Source of the DNA: Neoceratodus forsteri
Lineage: Eukaryota; Chordata; Ceratodontiformes; Ceratodontidae
DNA: 64,000 bases
Reading direction: 5' to 3'
NCBI GenBank assembly: GCA_016271365.2
Contig: CM057454.1
Span: forward strand, 1,164,012,055-1,164,076,054
Part shown: positions 42,804 through 55,184 of the stretch, piece after piece
Layout of the letters: each line of letters opens with the position of its first letter
Position numbering within the stretch: position 1 is the stretch's first letter
Notes under the pieces: generated by a model
What the model saw: the letters and a program-made list of their open reading frames with translations, nothing else
What the model was told of the DNA's origin: nothing
Databases searched by the model: none
Translations under genes and position numbers: made by a program

Positions 42804-44510
42804 TGTAACCCCTAGATGGCGCTATCCCAGGGGCTACTACCCCTGCCTGATTTGCCACTAACAGGTTGAGGGGCCTGGATCCAATGGCGGGTGCCTCCAC
42901 CCAGAGGTCAGGGTTTGCAGTAGTTAAACTTACTTGGTCACAGCCCTCTGGGACACTGCAACCCCCTTTCTTCCCACTAGTGGCCCACATAATATATCAG
43001 AATTACCTTCACAGTATACACTTACCCCCAGGGCTGGTTCAGGCACTAGGACCTCCTGTAAAATAAGATACAGTGCAACAATCACAGTACAATACTTTAA
43101 CATAGACAAATACCTCAGGCAGTATAACTTTTCAAAAACAAGCAGCTCTGATTTATTTAGGGGAATATAACAAGGACAGTGAAATCAGGTTAATTAGCTT
43201 ATCATTTTACTCATCTACCTATGGCTTTGTGCACAGGCCTATCCCTACCAGTTACTGTCCTGGGTACCTAAGCCTAGTGGCTAGTCCAAACCGTGGCAGC
43301 TGGTAGGGGCCCTTTCCCACAGAGAAAAGAAAAATTAGTTTAAACAGTCAGCAGTACAGTGATTCCATTTGGATTCAATGTGGCAATTCAACAGGAGCGA
43401 CCCTGAATTAGTACTCACGACCTCCAAACAAGATAGGGTCCTTCAATGTCAGCAGGGCTACTCTTGAGCTCCACGAGACTCTCACACATTTATATGGCAA
43501 ACTGCAACAGGCAAAAGTCCTTTAATGGCAGCAGGATTCACTTGAGGTACACAAGCCTCTTCACACATTTATATGGTAAAACAGAAGTACTATACCAGGC
43601 AGGCTGCTTCTCTATCCCGATCGCAATTACTGCACAATACCGGAGAACACACAGCAGATTCAGTTCCTGACAGACCGAGTGCAATTCTGCAATTTCTCCA
43701 GTCTTCTACAGGGTGAGCCTGGTTTCTATTCTTCAGATATCCTTTGATTCTCTTCACAGGACGGATTCAGTCCTAACAAGCAGTTATACAAGCTGCAGAC
43801 CGGAACTCTGGGCCTTACACACGTTTCCCGACTAAAACTGCACACTGAAAAAGCACAGGGCTCCTTCCTTCTTCACTGCCAAAGCTCAACTGAAACTCCA
43901 ACAGACAAAACCGGCACTTCCTTTGAGTTCCTCCCAGTTCTTGACTGGATTGGCTGTCACTCACAATAGACTGCTCCTGTTGGTCCAAAAAGGCGCCAAG
44001 TCTAAACTACATCTCCCAGAGTCACTGCCCATACAATCCTCTTGTGGCTGGCTCAGATTATGAGTCCAAGTTCTGATTCGTCCAAGGCACCATTTAGAGC
44101 TAGCTTACCCCACACTGATTGGTCCAGTTCAGCAGTTCAAAACTAGAATGGGAACTAGGCAAACACAGTTCTGACTGCAAAGAAAGATGTTAGACAAACT
44201 GTATTTTCATTATTACTCTAAATGATTTCTGGCAAACAGTTACACCCTCAGATAGGTTCCTTTGCACTCCTAGTGACTGCAAAATGGAGTGAATTGGCAG
44301 CAGTTCGAAAGTGGTACTCAAACAGAGAAGCACACAGTCCCCCCATACAAACTAATTATGTCTGTAAGCAGACAGCTCTTAAAGAGACAGTACCAGAGGC
44401 TCTAAAACACTCACTGATAAATGGCTTAAATGCCAAACACCATTCAGGCTTGGAGCATTCAAGCAAGCTCCTGGAAGTCTTTTGGGAACCCCCATTTGCA
44501 GGGGGTTACA
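42804..44510 (-). repeat. 3' LTR of the Gypsy element
   Basis: It is 1,707 bp and runs from TGTAACCCC to GGGGTTACA. It aligns over its full length with 51,036-52,748 with a few percent differences by eye, mostly substitutions and one-base indels. It carries an internal duplication of period about 79 bp (cacacatttatatgg at 43,483 and 43,562) that the solo LTR at 5,860 lacks. Confidence 0.95.
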
Positions 44511-44520
44511 CCTTCCTGGT
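44511..44520 (-). other. Candidate polypurine tract
   Basis: On the minus strand the bases just before the 3' LTR read accaggaagg. This is the position of the polypurine tract that primes plus-strand DNA synthesis. The tract is short and interrupted, so it is weak or mutated. Confidence 0.5.
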
Positions 44521-45095
44521 TTGGGAAAGCTTGATCTGCGTCAAGCAAGTACCCTCATAAGTTTTAACTGCAACCATATGCATTTGCATTAGGCTCACAC
44601 ATGTAATCGCTAGTCAGTATATCATTTACCAAGAACACATTTCTGAAACATTGCAGTACGTACTCTTTACATAGTATTACACATTGTACCATAACTCAAG
44701 TTATTACCTCTTGTACATGAAACCTGAAGAGAGGGGGCCTTCCTATCAGTTACCTTGGGGCTGGACGGGCAAGGGCACCATACTTAGAGGGCAACACAAG
44801 TAACTTGAGTTAGCACTGACGCTCAGTTTGGGCAATGAGCTCGGGACACATACACCTTTATGGACAACATTGAGAGGCAAGTCCACAGGCCTCCCAAGTG
44901 AATCATAACTGAGGTGCACCACAGGCTTTACAGCTCGACCAGTCTTTCTAGGGGAACTGTTACAGTCTCTGCACTCTGAGCCTCATTTTCAGCATTGTCC
45001 TCACTTGTCAGGGGGTCTCCATGGGGGTAGAGAGGCTAGTACTTGGGGCACTTCAGCTCCAGGAGTTACAGTTTCCGGAGTCCACAACATTTGGC
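44521..45095. other. Non-coding 3' region of the Gypsy element
   Basis: About 575 bases lie between the end of the pol frame and the polypurine tract. No second ORF such as an envelope gene is seen. Confidence 0.55.
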
Positions 45096-45608
45096 TCACA
45101 TGGAGAGCTTGGACACTGGCAGTGGACTGTCAGGGCACTCAAAATACTCTTCTGGTTCTGGTGTATCACCAGTCTGCCCCAATCCATCATTTTCCTCCCC
45201 TGAAAGCTCAAACAGTTCAACCATGCACAATGATTCCATTTCATCTGATCTGATGCTTTGCACTTCACTTTCTGGGAGCATTGGCTTCAGGGATGAAGCT
45301 GGGGGCTTAGACAGTCCAGAAGGCCCAGCTTTGTCTCCAGTATTGACTAGGGGATTGCCCAGAAACAATTGACTCAGTTCGTAAGAAGGATAGTATTCAA
45401 AGTCACTCTCACTTTCTTCTGATATGGACTGACAGTCATGCTCAACTGGGACTTGTGGAGGGGAACACTTTAACTTTGCTTCTGTAGGTGCAGACTTTCT
45501 TGATCTTTTCTTAGCAGCAGCTCTAGTCACTGGTCCAGAGGGGGCATCTTCTAGGGACTCAGACTCAATTAAGATGTGTCCAATGGGCAGTAAATGATTT
45601 CTATGCAT
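45096..45608 (-). pseudogene. Gypsy pol C-terminal extension
   Basis: A 171-codon frame begins with MHRNHLLPIGHIL, the usual end of Gypsy integrases. It continues as a Ser/Glu/Pro-rich acidic tail (SISEESESDFEYYPSYELSQLF), with VTRAAAKKRSRK as a basic patch near its start. It probably follows the integrase in the same polyprotein after a frameshift near 45,620. The tail has no known fold. A role in nuclear entry or targeting is only inference. Confidence 0.7.
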
Positions 45609-46560
45609 TGTTTTACATCTTTTGAATTATTCTCAGGCCTTACTTTGTACACTGGCAGATCATCTAGTTTGCCACTACAATGTGAGGGAGATGGTGCCAT
45701 CTGTCAGCAATCTTGTGCTTGCCATGCAGTCCCAGATTTCTTAGCAATACCCGATCTCCCTCCTGGAGTTCCTGTGCTTTCACCTTTTTATCATACCTTT
45801 CTTTGTTGGCCAGATTTCTTTTGGCAGCCATGGTTTGAGCCAGTTGGTACGCATGAGTTAGCTGGGCCTTTAACTTTTGCACATACTGTAAATAGTTGTC
45901 AGCTTGAAACCCATCAGGAGAGACCCCAAAACACACATCTACCGGTAGTCGAGCTTCTCTTCCAAACATCAGGCGGTGGGGGAGAACCCAGGCATCACTT
46001 TGGTGCAGTTATAAGCATGTACCAGGGTGCTAATTTGTTGGCTCCATCTAGGTTTGTCCTTTGGGTGCAGGGTGCCTAGCATATCTAGCAAAATGCGGTT
46101 GAAACGTTCAGGCTGAGGGTCCCCCTGGGGGTGGTAAGGAGTGGTTCTGGACTTTCGCACTCCCCACAGAGAAAGCATCTCTTTGATCAGACGACTCTCA
46201 AAGTCTCTCTCTTGATCAGAATGGATTCTTTGTGGAGCCCCATAGTGAACAAAAAAGTTTTCTACAAGTACTTTGGCCACAGTGGATGCTTTCTGGTCTT
46301 TGGTGGGGAAAGCTTGGGCATATCTCGTGAAATGGTCAGTGACCACCAGCACATTACTGATATTTCTTTGATCTGACTCAAACTCAGAAAATCAATACAG
46401 ACCAGCTCCATGGGTGCACTGGTGGTGATGTTAACAGGGGCAGCCCTCTGGGGCAAAGCTTCCTCTGTAAGCAGCGATCATAAGTTCGAATGTGTTGCTC
46501 CACATCAGCCCCCATCTTAGGCCAATAGAATCTGATCTCACCAAGTCAAGTGTTCTGTCT
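45609..46560 (-). pseudogene. Gypsy integrase
   Basis: This enzyme inserts the DNA copy into the genome. The first catalytic Asp is in ELVCIDFLSL (46,391-46,393), the second in HSDQERDF (46,215-46,217) and the Glu in GDPQPERFNR (46,107-46,109). Asp and Glu are 35 residues apart, so the D,D(35)E triad is present. The Gly usually following HSDQ is Glu here. The C-terminal part reads MFGREARLPVDV, KERYDKKVKA, LQEGDRVLLRNLGLHGKHKIADRW. Frameshifts lie near 46,350 and 45,969. The N-terminal zinc-binding part near 46,440-46,560 is degraded. Confidence 0.9.
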
Positions 46561-47640
46561 ATACCAAGGTGCCCCATGTGGTTGTGCAAGGACATCAGTA
46601 CTGAGTCTCAAAGGCAGTGGGCAGGACTAGTTGTTGTTTGTCTACTTGTCCCCTCTGTCTACCGCTTTCTGTGTATAACAGTTTATTGATCAGTTTCAAC
46701 TTAGGACCTTCTTTGTATAACAGTGCAGTTCTCAAATCAGTGGAACGTATTTGACACATCTTTTCCTGCATAGAGGGCTTCTAAAGCCGATTTGATCATG
46801 GGATCATGGATTGAGCCCGTCAAGACTGTCATTGTCCAGCTGAGGCAGTGCACCAATGTCTATTGCAGAAAAGTGGCACAAGCAGCAGGTATGCAATTCT
46901 CAGAGGGTCCTAGCTATCCACTATGCAGTCCACTCGTTCCGGGACATTTGTTCCTCCCTGTCAAACTTCTCCGCAGAGTTCGAATGTCAGGTTCTGCCAA
47001 TCGGACCCAATCATTCTGGGGAACAGGCCTCCGGGAGAGAGCATCAGCATCTATGTGGTTCAGACCTGCTCGGTATTCGAGAGCATAGTCATATGTAGAT
47101 AATGCAGAAAGCCACCTGTGGCCAGTGGCATCCAACTTGAGCTGAGGTCTGCACATAGGTCAAAGGATTATTGTCAGTTTTTACTAGTATTTTAGCCTCA
47201 CAAGTACTCATGGAATTGGTCAACACAGCTCACTCAAAGCTAGAACTCTAACTTATGTACAGGATAGTTCTTTTCGGATGGGGTCAGGCTTTCACTGGCA
47301 AAGGCCACTGGTCTCAGGCCATTCTCGTGTTTGGTACAACACAGCTCCCAACCCTTGCAAGCTAGCATCAGTGTGCAGACGTAAGGTTTTCTTGGATCGG
47401 CACAGGCCAGCACTGGAGCATGGGTAAGTTGATATATGATCTCATGAAAAGCAGTCTCACAATCAGGAGTCCAGCGGCCCCAAAATCTACTCCGATGAAA
47501 ATACACTCTTTCAGTCTTGAGGGACACTGACTTTGGTATTTTTTGTGGGTTGGGGATACCTTGAGTAAGGTTAGCAAAGGGCGGATCGCCTTGAATAGTC
47601 CTTGATGAAACGTTGATAATAACCACAGAATCCCAGGAAT
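46561..47640 (-). pseudogene. Gypsy RNase H domain
   Basis: This domain degrades the RNA strand of the RNA-DNA hybrid. Visible pieces are FWGRWTPDCETAFHEI (RT connection), a catalytic Asp block near 47,355-47,390 split between two frames, and LRPVAFASESLTPSEKNYPVHKLEF. Further on come STYDYALEYRAGLNHIDADALSRRP (46,914-47,156). The DALSR motif marks the end of RNase H in Gypsy elements. Several frameshifts make it non-functional. Confidence 0.85.
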
Positions 47641-48460
47641 CTTTGCAGTTCTTTAGATTTTTGGGCTGTGGCCAGTGGTCAAGGCCTCAACTTTACTTGG
47701 GTGGTCTCTATTCCTCAGTGGATACTATTGTACCACATACTTTACTGATGTTTGAAAGAATTGACACTTATCAATGGACAGTTTAAGGCCAAAGTCCTCC
47801 AGTCGGTCCAATACCTTAAATAATCTGCTCTCATGTTCCTCCAGTGAGCTGCCAAACACAATAACATCATCTAGGTATACCAGGCATCTAGTAAGTTCAT
47901 GTCCCCACTGCACGCTCCATCAATCGTTGAAAAGTGGCTGGGGCACCTGAAATCCCTTGAGGCATCCTCATGAATTCATAAAGCCAAGCGACAGATAAAG
48001 GCTGTTCTTCACGGGTCCTCTGGGGCCATCGGGATCTGGTAGTACCCACTGCGGAGATCCAACACAGAGAACCACTTGCTCCCGCTTAGGCAGTCCAAAG
48101 TATCCTGAATGCGGGGCATTGTGTACTGATCAGGGATAGTCCGCACGTTTAAGGTGCGATAATCCACACACATCCTTACTGTCCCATTCTTTTTCCTCAC
48201 TACTACAATGGGGAAGCATAAGGGCTTCTGGATCTTGTATTACACCAGCAGCTAACATCTCTGCAGATGCCGCCTCACATCATCTATGTCAGCAGGTGCC
48301 AGAGGCCGAGACCGCCATGAAATGGTCTTTTCGTCATGCAGCCGGATATTGTGCTCAGCTCCTCGCACGCATCCTCCGTCCCATTCCTTTAAAGAAAACA
48401 CCTGGTCTCTCTGGGCAAGCTTCTCACTGATCCTCACTTTCCATTCAGCTGGCAATGGGG
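47641..48460 (-). pseudogene. Gypsy reverse transcriptase
   Basis: The frame from 48,455 reads HNIRLHDEKTISWRSRPL, the entry to RT. The palm carries VRMCVDYRTLN and FSVLDLRSGYYQIPM with the first catalytic Asp (48,057-48,059). The active site LVYLDDVIVF keeps both Asp codons (47,866-47,871). Then FGLKLSIDKCQFF. At least two frameshifts (near 48,000 and 47,920) separate these parts. All three catalytic Asp residues are present although the frame is broken. Confidence 0.92.
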
Positions 48461-49300
48461 AGTCGCTAAATCAAACAAGTCAGGCGTTCTGTCATTCTTC
48501 CTTGAACTCTTGCTGCTGGGTAGCACTGCAGTGTCTGCACAATGCACATTAGCCAGGATGCAACTCTATTTACTCGAATGTCTCTTTCAGACACATTATG
48601 AACTTGGACCATTACCCTTCTGGCATAAGCATGGGCTCTAGCGGGCAAAATATTAGGCTTGACCAGCAGTCCTCTGGCAATTTTCCATCACCTGGTGCAT
48701 CCAACATTAATATTTTATTCTTAACATCCTTTCTGATACGGACCTCTCCTGTAAGGTACACTGGGCATTTGGCGCCAGGATCAGAGAGCTCAGGATCCTT
48801 CTTCTATACAATTCACCCTGTTCCTCTGGTTCTCATTTTTCAGCATCTCTCTGTGCCTCATAGGCCTTCTTAATTAAAGCCGGAACTCTAAAGCTCTACT
48901 AGTCTTTGACCCCTGTTTTTCATAACATAACTGTGCCAGCCTTCCGAACATATGAGCATTTGTTCCAATCAACAAAGGGACACCATCATACAGTCCAGTG
49001 GGGGACACACTAAGGCTAGGGTCTCTACTTGTTCGGCCACTCCAGCCACGGAGGTGGGGAAGACAGCCAAATTCGGATGTACCCAGAATAGGGTAGGCCT
49101 TCACTTAACCCCCATACATGCAGTCCTTCTAATGGTTGTGAGGGTATGTCTGACAAATGCTTCTGATACCAATCTTGAAACATAATTGTCACTTGGGAGC
49201 CACTGTCTAATACAGCTCTTGTAGACACTCCATTCACCTTTACAGTGGTCTCCATGGAGGGACCCACTATTCTGGACCAGTCTGGAGAGGCGGTAGTGGG
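48461..49300 (-). pseudogene. Gypsy aspartic protease region
   Basis: STRAVLDSGSQVTIM carries the catalytic Asp-Ser-Gly, with the Asp codon at 49,205-49,207. Downstream the flap and C-terminal half continue in another frame (48,874-49,104), including LYDGVPLLIGTNAHMF. The protease would cut the Gag-Pol polyprotein. The stretch 48,461-48,870 toward RT is degraded and holds only weak similarity. Confidence 0.8.
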
Positions 49301-50965
49301 GGCCTGGGCAACTGACCTTGCCACAAAAGGACATGAGTTAGCATTTTTGGTGCCCTCACTGGGATCATTTTGTGCACCTCTTAACCACTGATTTGTTCTC
49401 TGAAGCTCTCCTTGTAGCCTATATGCAACTTTGTCAGTGTCTTTTGGAGACCGGCATTCCCTTTTCATGTGCCCATCCTTCCCACAATTATAGCAAAACA
49501 TACTTTTTGGAGTTTGAGCTGGGCGAGGCGCCACACTGGGAGCCAGGGCGGGGGTATTACTAACTGAAAACCTTGGGGCCATCTCTGTCTGCGGCGTGAT
49601 AAGCATTTGGAGACATCTCGTCGCTTCTCCACTTCCATGGTCAAGGAATCAAGTTCGAGCTGTTATCAGTAGGAGATACATGGGTGGGTACTCTCACCCC
49701 ACAGCAGATGCAGTTGGATATAGGCCAGGGCCTGACTTGCAGGCGTGGCCTTCATAAAGGGACTGTTTTTTAATTCCCGGATCTCTCTCAACAGTTCGCC
49801 TCCCATTGTGGCATATCTTTTTCCTTGTCAGAGCACTCAGACTGCCAACCTCTGCCCCTGAACTTCACTTGATGGGCCACCTCAGTCACTCGGGTCGTAG
49901 CTGCAGCTATTGGTGCAGGTCCCTCCCAAGGTCGCCTTTTCTCAACTCCCGAATTTCCTCATTAACTCATCATAGGAGGGTGGGGATTCCAGTCGATTTG
50001 CCAGGTGAACTGAAGCAACAGCAGTTCTGAGAAGGGGCAGACTTATGATTCTGTCCAGTCTGGTTCGGGTCCAGTTCAATCGCTGGCAAACTACCCTTTC
50101 TGAGGCATTCTTGCAACAATTTTTCCAGCCGAGATACATACACAGACAACAACTCCCCTTGGTACTGTTGTGCATTTTCACTTTCCACCATAGGTCCTCA
50201 TCAGAATCTGGGCTCCCATACATTCTCCAAGGCCTCAAGATAGGCCTGTGCAGTCGCCTAGGGTTACTGGCCTGCTTAGCACGGATGGTAGCCAGGACAG
50301 GACCTCGGAGGCTTCACTAACCCGCCTGCCAAGCTTCCGAGCATTGCCATTCTAGCACTTGGGGCAATATAGTCTATCCAGGTCTCCCAGTCATCCTCCC
50401 CTTGGGGTGGGGAGGGTGCCAGAGAAGATCCTCAACCTTCGTAAGAGTCGTGGACTAATGGCAGGTGCAGAAATTGAGTCTGCATTGGTTCAGCCACCAT
50501 TACGGGTACCTGCAGCGGGAGAGGGTGTTGGGGAGGAACACCTCAGGTGGCAAGAATAGCTTCTTCAAGTCCTCCACAGTTTTCCCTTCTCCCAGCAACC
50601 ATTTAGCAAATTTCTCCTCAAAAGTTTCAGATAGTGGTGGGGCTCATTCCCCCGGTCTTTACTGTCCTTAGTTATCACTCTCCAAGCAGTGAGGGCTCCC
50701 TCTGGGGTAATAGTCTGTGGCACTTTGGAGCTATCTATGGGATCCTTAAACTCTACTAGGGCCAGAAAAGTGTAGGTGAGCAGATTAGCATGTCGACACC
50801 ACCACCACAGGGTTTTGTAAACCTTCCACCTTGAAAGTACTCCTGTACAATGTCCGTATTGATACCAAGGGGATGTCCAGTATAAGCATAGCATTTTGGG
50901 GGTCTATCTCTCCCAGTACACCACTCCACCAGCCGGTGCACAGCCACTTCTGTCGGGGTACCCAT
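49301..50965 (-). pseudogene. Gypsy Gag, PNMA-like, with CCHC zinc knuckle
   Basis: The start is probably the Met at 50,965 (MGTPTEVAVHRLVEWC), about 50 bases after the PBS. YTGHPLGINTDIVQEYF and TPEGALTAWRVITK follow. The capsid-like region then reads SLRGPVLATIRAKQAS, MYGSPDSDEDLWWKVK, ELLSVYVSRLEKLLQECL and ANRLESPPSYDELM, a pattern like the vertebrate PNMA/ZCCHC12 proteins, which derive from Gypsy Gag. The zinc knuckle CYNCGKDGHMKREC is intact (49,454-49,495). Several frameshifts and stops lie between these blocks. Confidence 0.82.
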
Positions 50966-51011
50966 ATTTTTCTTAACAGTGGTTCGTAAATATGGCCACT
51001 AGAGGACACAC

Positions 51012-51032
51012 AATCCCAGCGGTGAGCCTCCA
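51012..51032 (-). other. Primer-binding site, tRNA-Thr-like
   Basis: Three bases inside the 5' LTR, the plus strand reads aatcccagcggtg, then ag, then cctcca. By recall, vertebrate tRNA-Thr(AGT) ends ...aatcccagcggtgcct plus the CCA tail. So the site matches the tRNA 3' end apart from two extra bases. On the minus strand it starts with TGG, as a PBS should. Confidence 0.7.
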
Positions 51033-51035
51033 AGA

Positions 51036-52748
51036 TGTAACCCCTAGATGGCGCTATCCCAGGGGCTACTACCCCGCCTGATTTGCCACTAACAGATTGA
51101 GGGGCTGGATCCAATGGCGTGTGCCTCCACCCAGAGGTCAGGGTTTGCAATAGTTAAACTTACTTGGTCACAGCCCTCTGGGACACTGCAACCCCCCTTT
51201 CTTCCCACTAGTGGCCTACATAATATATCAGAATTGATTTCACAGTATACACTTACCCCCAGGGCTGGTTCAGGCACTGGGACCTCCTGTAAAATAAGAT
51301 ACAGTGCAACAATCACAGTACAATACTTTAACATAGACAAATACCTCAGGCAGTATAACTTTGCTGAAACAAGCAGCTCTGATTTATTTAGGGGGAATAT
51401 AACAAGGACAGGGGGAAATCAGGTTAATTAGCTTATCATTTTACTCATCTACCTATGGCTCTGTGCACAGGCCTATCCCTACCAGTTACTGTCCCTGGGT
51501 ACCCAAGCCCTACTGGCTAGTCCAAACCGTGGCAGCTGGTAGGGGCCCTTTCCCACAGAGAAAAGAAAAATTAGTTTAAACAGTCAGCAGTACAGTGATT
51601 CCATTTGGATTCAATGCGGCAATTCAACAGGGAGCGACCCTGAATTAGTACTCACGACCTCCAAACAAGATAGGGTACTTCAATGTCAGCAGGGCTACTC
51701 TTTGAGCTCCACGAGACCTCTATACATTTATATGGCAAACTGCAACAGGCAAAAGTCCTTTAATGGCAGCAGGATTCACTTGAGGTACACAAGTTTCTTC
51801 ACATTTATATGGTAAAACAGAAAGTACTATACCAGGCAGGCTGCTTCTCTATCCCGATCGCAATTACTGCACAATACCCGGAGAACACACAGCAGATTCA
51901 GTTCCTGACAGACCGAGTGCAATTCCGAAATTTCTCCAGTCTTCACAGGGTGAGCCTGGTTTCTATTCTTCAGATATCCTTTGATTCTCTTCACAGGACG
52001 GATTCAGTCCTAACAAGCAGTTATACAAGCTGCAGACCGAACTCTGGGCCTTACACACGCTTTCCGACTAAAACTGCACACTAAAAAGCACAGGGCTCCT
52101 TCCTTCTTCACTGCCAAAGCTCAACTGAAACTCCAACAGACAAACCGGCACTTCCTTTGAGTTCCTCCCAGTTCTTGACTGGATTGGCTGTCACTCACAA
52201 TAGACTGCTCCTGTTGGTCCAAAAGGCGCCAAGTCTAAACTATATCTCCCAGAGTCACTGCCCATACAATCCTCTTGTGGCTGGCTCAGATTATGAGTCC
52301 AAGTTCTGATTCGTCCAAGGCACCATTTTAGAGCTAGCTTACCCCACACTGATTGGTCCAGTTCAGCAGTTCAAAACTAGAATGGGGAACTAGGCAAACA
52401 CAGTTCTGACTGCAAAGAAAGCAAGTTAGACAAACTGTATTTTCATTATTACTCTAAATGATTTCTGGCAAACAGTTACACCCTTCAGATAGGTTCCTTT
52501 GCACTCCTAGTGACTGCAAAATGGAGTGAATTGGCAGCAGTTCGAGTGGTACTCAAACAGAGAAGCACACAGTCCCCCCCATACAAACTAATTATGTCTG
52601 CAAGCAGACAGCTCTTAAAGAGACAGTACCAGAGGCTCTAAAAACACTCACTGATAAATGGCTTAAACGCCAAACACCATTCAGGCTTGGAGCATTCAAG
52701 CAAGCTCCTGGAAGTCTTTTGGGAACCCCCATTTGCAGGGGGGTTACA
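51036..52748 (-). repeat. 5' LTR of the Gypsy element
   Basis: It is 1,713 bp with the same termini as the 3' LTR. It would hold the promoter and polyadenylation signals, which I could not place reliably. The CACA target duplication follows at 52,749-52,752. Confidence 0.95.
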
Positions 52749-52752
52749 CACA

Positions 52753-55184
52753 TTTTTAATTAAAGACTCTCTCTAATAATGTGCTCACACAGGATTTCAA
52801 ACAACAACAACAAGATATTTATTTTGGGGGGAATAAAGGAGCTAGGAAAGGGAAACAGGAGGAGTAGAGGTTATCTTACCATATTTAGACATGTACAGAT
52901 GTTATTTAGATTTTTTGCTGGTAAACCCTCCAGCTGGGTGGCTACATATTAAAGGCAGACATAAATCACATTTTACCATTCGACTTAAGACACCCAGAGC
53001 CCTGGCTATCTAGCTGCTGATTAATCAGATGTTAAACATAATTATTAATATTACCCACACTGGTACCAGTCCCAGATACAGCAGAAACCCCGCAATCTCA
53101 TACCATACTGGTTAAACAGATACCGCAGTCCTAGATGTTGCAGGCCTGATGAAATTGCAGCTGGTCGAGGTGGCTGGCTATTAATTTGAGGGTGGGGGCA
53201 ACTTGGAAACAGATTTTTGTAGAGCAGCAAATTACTATTTATAACCACAGCAGGGATTGCCCTGCACTTTAGCAGACAAAGCAGGGATTGCCCTGCACTT
53301 GCAGACTTCCGAACATTCCAGAATAAACTATGTGGGTCTTACATCCAGAACATTCAGCACAATATTTGGAAGTCCCATCCAAAGCAGTAAAAGTGATGCT
53401 TCTGTCAAGCATCCTAAATGCAGTTTAAACACAGTCACATCCAGTACTTTATATACCAAAAGGCATCCATCCAGAATTAGTTGGCAACAACACTTTTATC
53501 AAGCATCCCATACTTTAGTCACAGGCAGTCACATCCAGTACATTCTATATACCAAGAACATTATCCACAAGTGGAGTCCTATCCAGCACATCTAGCCATT
53601 TAACACTTATACCAAGCGCTCTTAGATGAAATTCAGTGCAGACACAGTACATTCTCTTACGGTATCTTAGACATTATTATGCTCTAGGGCCTCCTGTCTC
53701 ATGAAGTGGCAAGCGCATCTTGGCAGACAGCTCCACGATAGCCAGACTCTAACCCATAGCTACACATTTATATGATTCAGTAAGCCCAGCATCTTGCTGC
53801 ATCTGTAACTTAGCCATATGGGCCACAGACGAGATGAATCCATTACTTGAACTAGGCAGTCTCTTATGGGGTTAGTAGCCCAGACTGATGACTTCAATAC
53901 TTCACACTTAACAGCACACATTCCTTAATGGGGTGTGGTGCCCCCAAGATTACTTGCTTAACTTCTCCCTCACACCGGGGGGTACGAGGGTACTCACTCA
54001 GGTCCTCCACGGGTCTCATCCGCAATCGAAGGCATCTTGAAGACTTCTTCAGCTCTCTCACTGCTGAGGTACTTGGTCAGCACTCTCAGCACTGCATGAT
54101 GTCATCTGGTCTGCTCAGCACTCTCACCACTGCTGGACATCTGATTCTTCGGTCCACATCTTTCCCCGACGTGGGAGGGAAGGCTAGCCTCTGGAGGACA
54201 GTACTGGCAACCTCCAGACTAGCTGTTGCAGAAAGCACAATTACTGTAACTAGTTAACTGTTAACTGAAGAAAATAACAAATGCCCTCTAAAGACTGAAA
54301 GGGATTGAATTAAGTGGCCCAGGCCTGATGGCACGGCTAGAGCCTGAGCCCCTCCCCCATAGGGGGCTCCCAGCAGGCTGGAGCCTGCTCTGCTGCTCTC
54401 TCAGCTCTGCATCTCTGAATGAATCTCCCAGACAAACTGGCAACATTGTCTCTTTACAGAGCTCCTAGCTCGACTCCTGATTGGTAGCAGGGATGGGGTG
54501 ACATATCTCCAAGTTGCTGAAGAACCTGTCAATCAGAACACTCGAGGCACAATTGGGTTGTGGAATTTGTGCCAAAAATAATGTCCCTGTAAGCCCCCAT
54601 AAGCACTTAGGTGCTTTCCCATGAGATGCAGTGAATGTCCCACAAGTCCTGGCTTTCTGTTGCTGCAATTCCAATTGGCTGTACTGCTGGCAATTGCTGC
54701 TTAACCCACTGTCCCTTATAGCAGATTAGATACAATCCTGAATAATGTCCTGGTGCAGCCAGAAAGAAGTAATTATTTGCCCCAAATGCCACACAGTTCT
54801 ATAGCTTAAAGGCTGCACTTGTAGTCGCTGCACAGATACAGAATGTGGCTCCTTTACTTTTTCTGTCGCTACTGCGCTTTTGCAAGCTCCCCCTGCAGCA
54901 GCTGACAGACTGACAGAGTCCCACAATACTGGAATTGCCAAGGAAACAGTATTAGTTTTAACTTTAAACACTTTTTCCCACATGTACAACATATTCCCAA
55001 TAAGCAGCAACAGTTCCATTATTTAAAACATTTTAATTTTTTTACTTTTCGGCTGGAGCTAAACATAGCTACCCTGGAGGCAGCCAGAAAAATTAGAAGC
55101 CAAGTCAGGAGAAGGACAGAACAAAACAGGTTAAGGTAAACCCAGACTGGCATTTCTAGGAACCCCATTTGCAAGGGGGTTACA
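52753..55184. mobile_element. Outer solo LTR, right part
   Basis: It ends aaccccatttgcaagggggttaca, almost the same last 25 bases as the inner LTR, and is followed by TGTG (55,185-55,188). That matches TGTG before 42,571. With the left part (42,571-42,803) it makes an LTR of about 2.66 kb, bracketed by its own 4-bp duplication. Short tandem phrases occur (gcagggattgccctgcactt twice near 53,250-53,300). ORFs inside look like chance. Confidence 0.82.

Larger units (their letters stand above)
42804..52748 (-). mobile_element. Nearly complete Ty3/Gypsy LTR retrotransposon
   Basis: It is 9,945 bp long, with LTRs at both ends, TG...CA termini and a CACA duplication on both sides (42,800-42,803 and 52,749-52,752). 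The minus-strand order is 5' LTR, PBS, gag, CCHC, protease, RT, RNase H, integrase, a C-terminal extension, PPT, 3' LTR, and protease-RT-RNase H-integrase is the Gypsy order. Frameshifts and stops break gag and pol. Single-base indels in homopolymers are common, so part of the damage could be sequencing error. Confidence 0.95.

Noticed and set aside
44521..45095. An envelope gene after Gypsy pol
   Set aside because: No signal peptide, transmembrane segment or long frame lies between the pol end and the polypurine tract.
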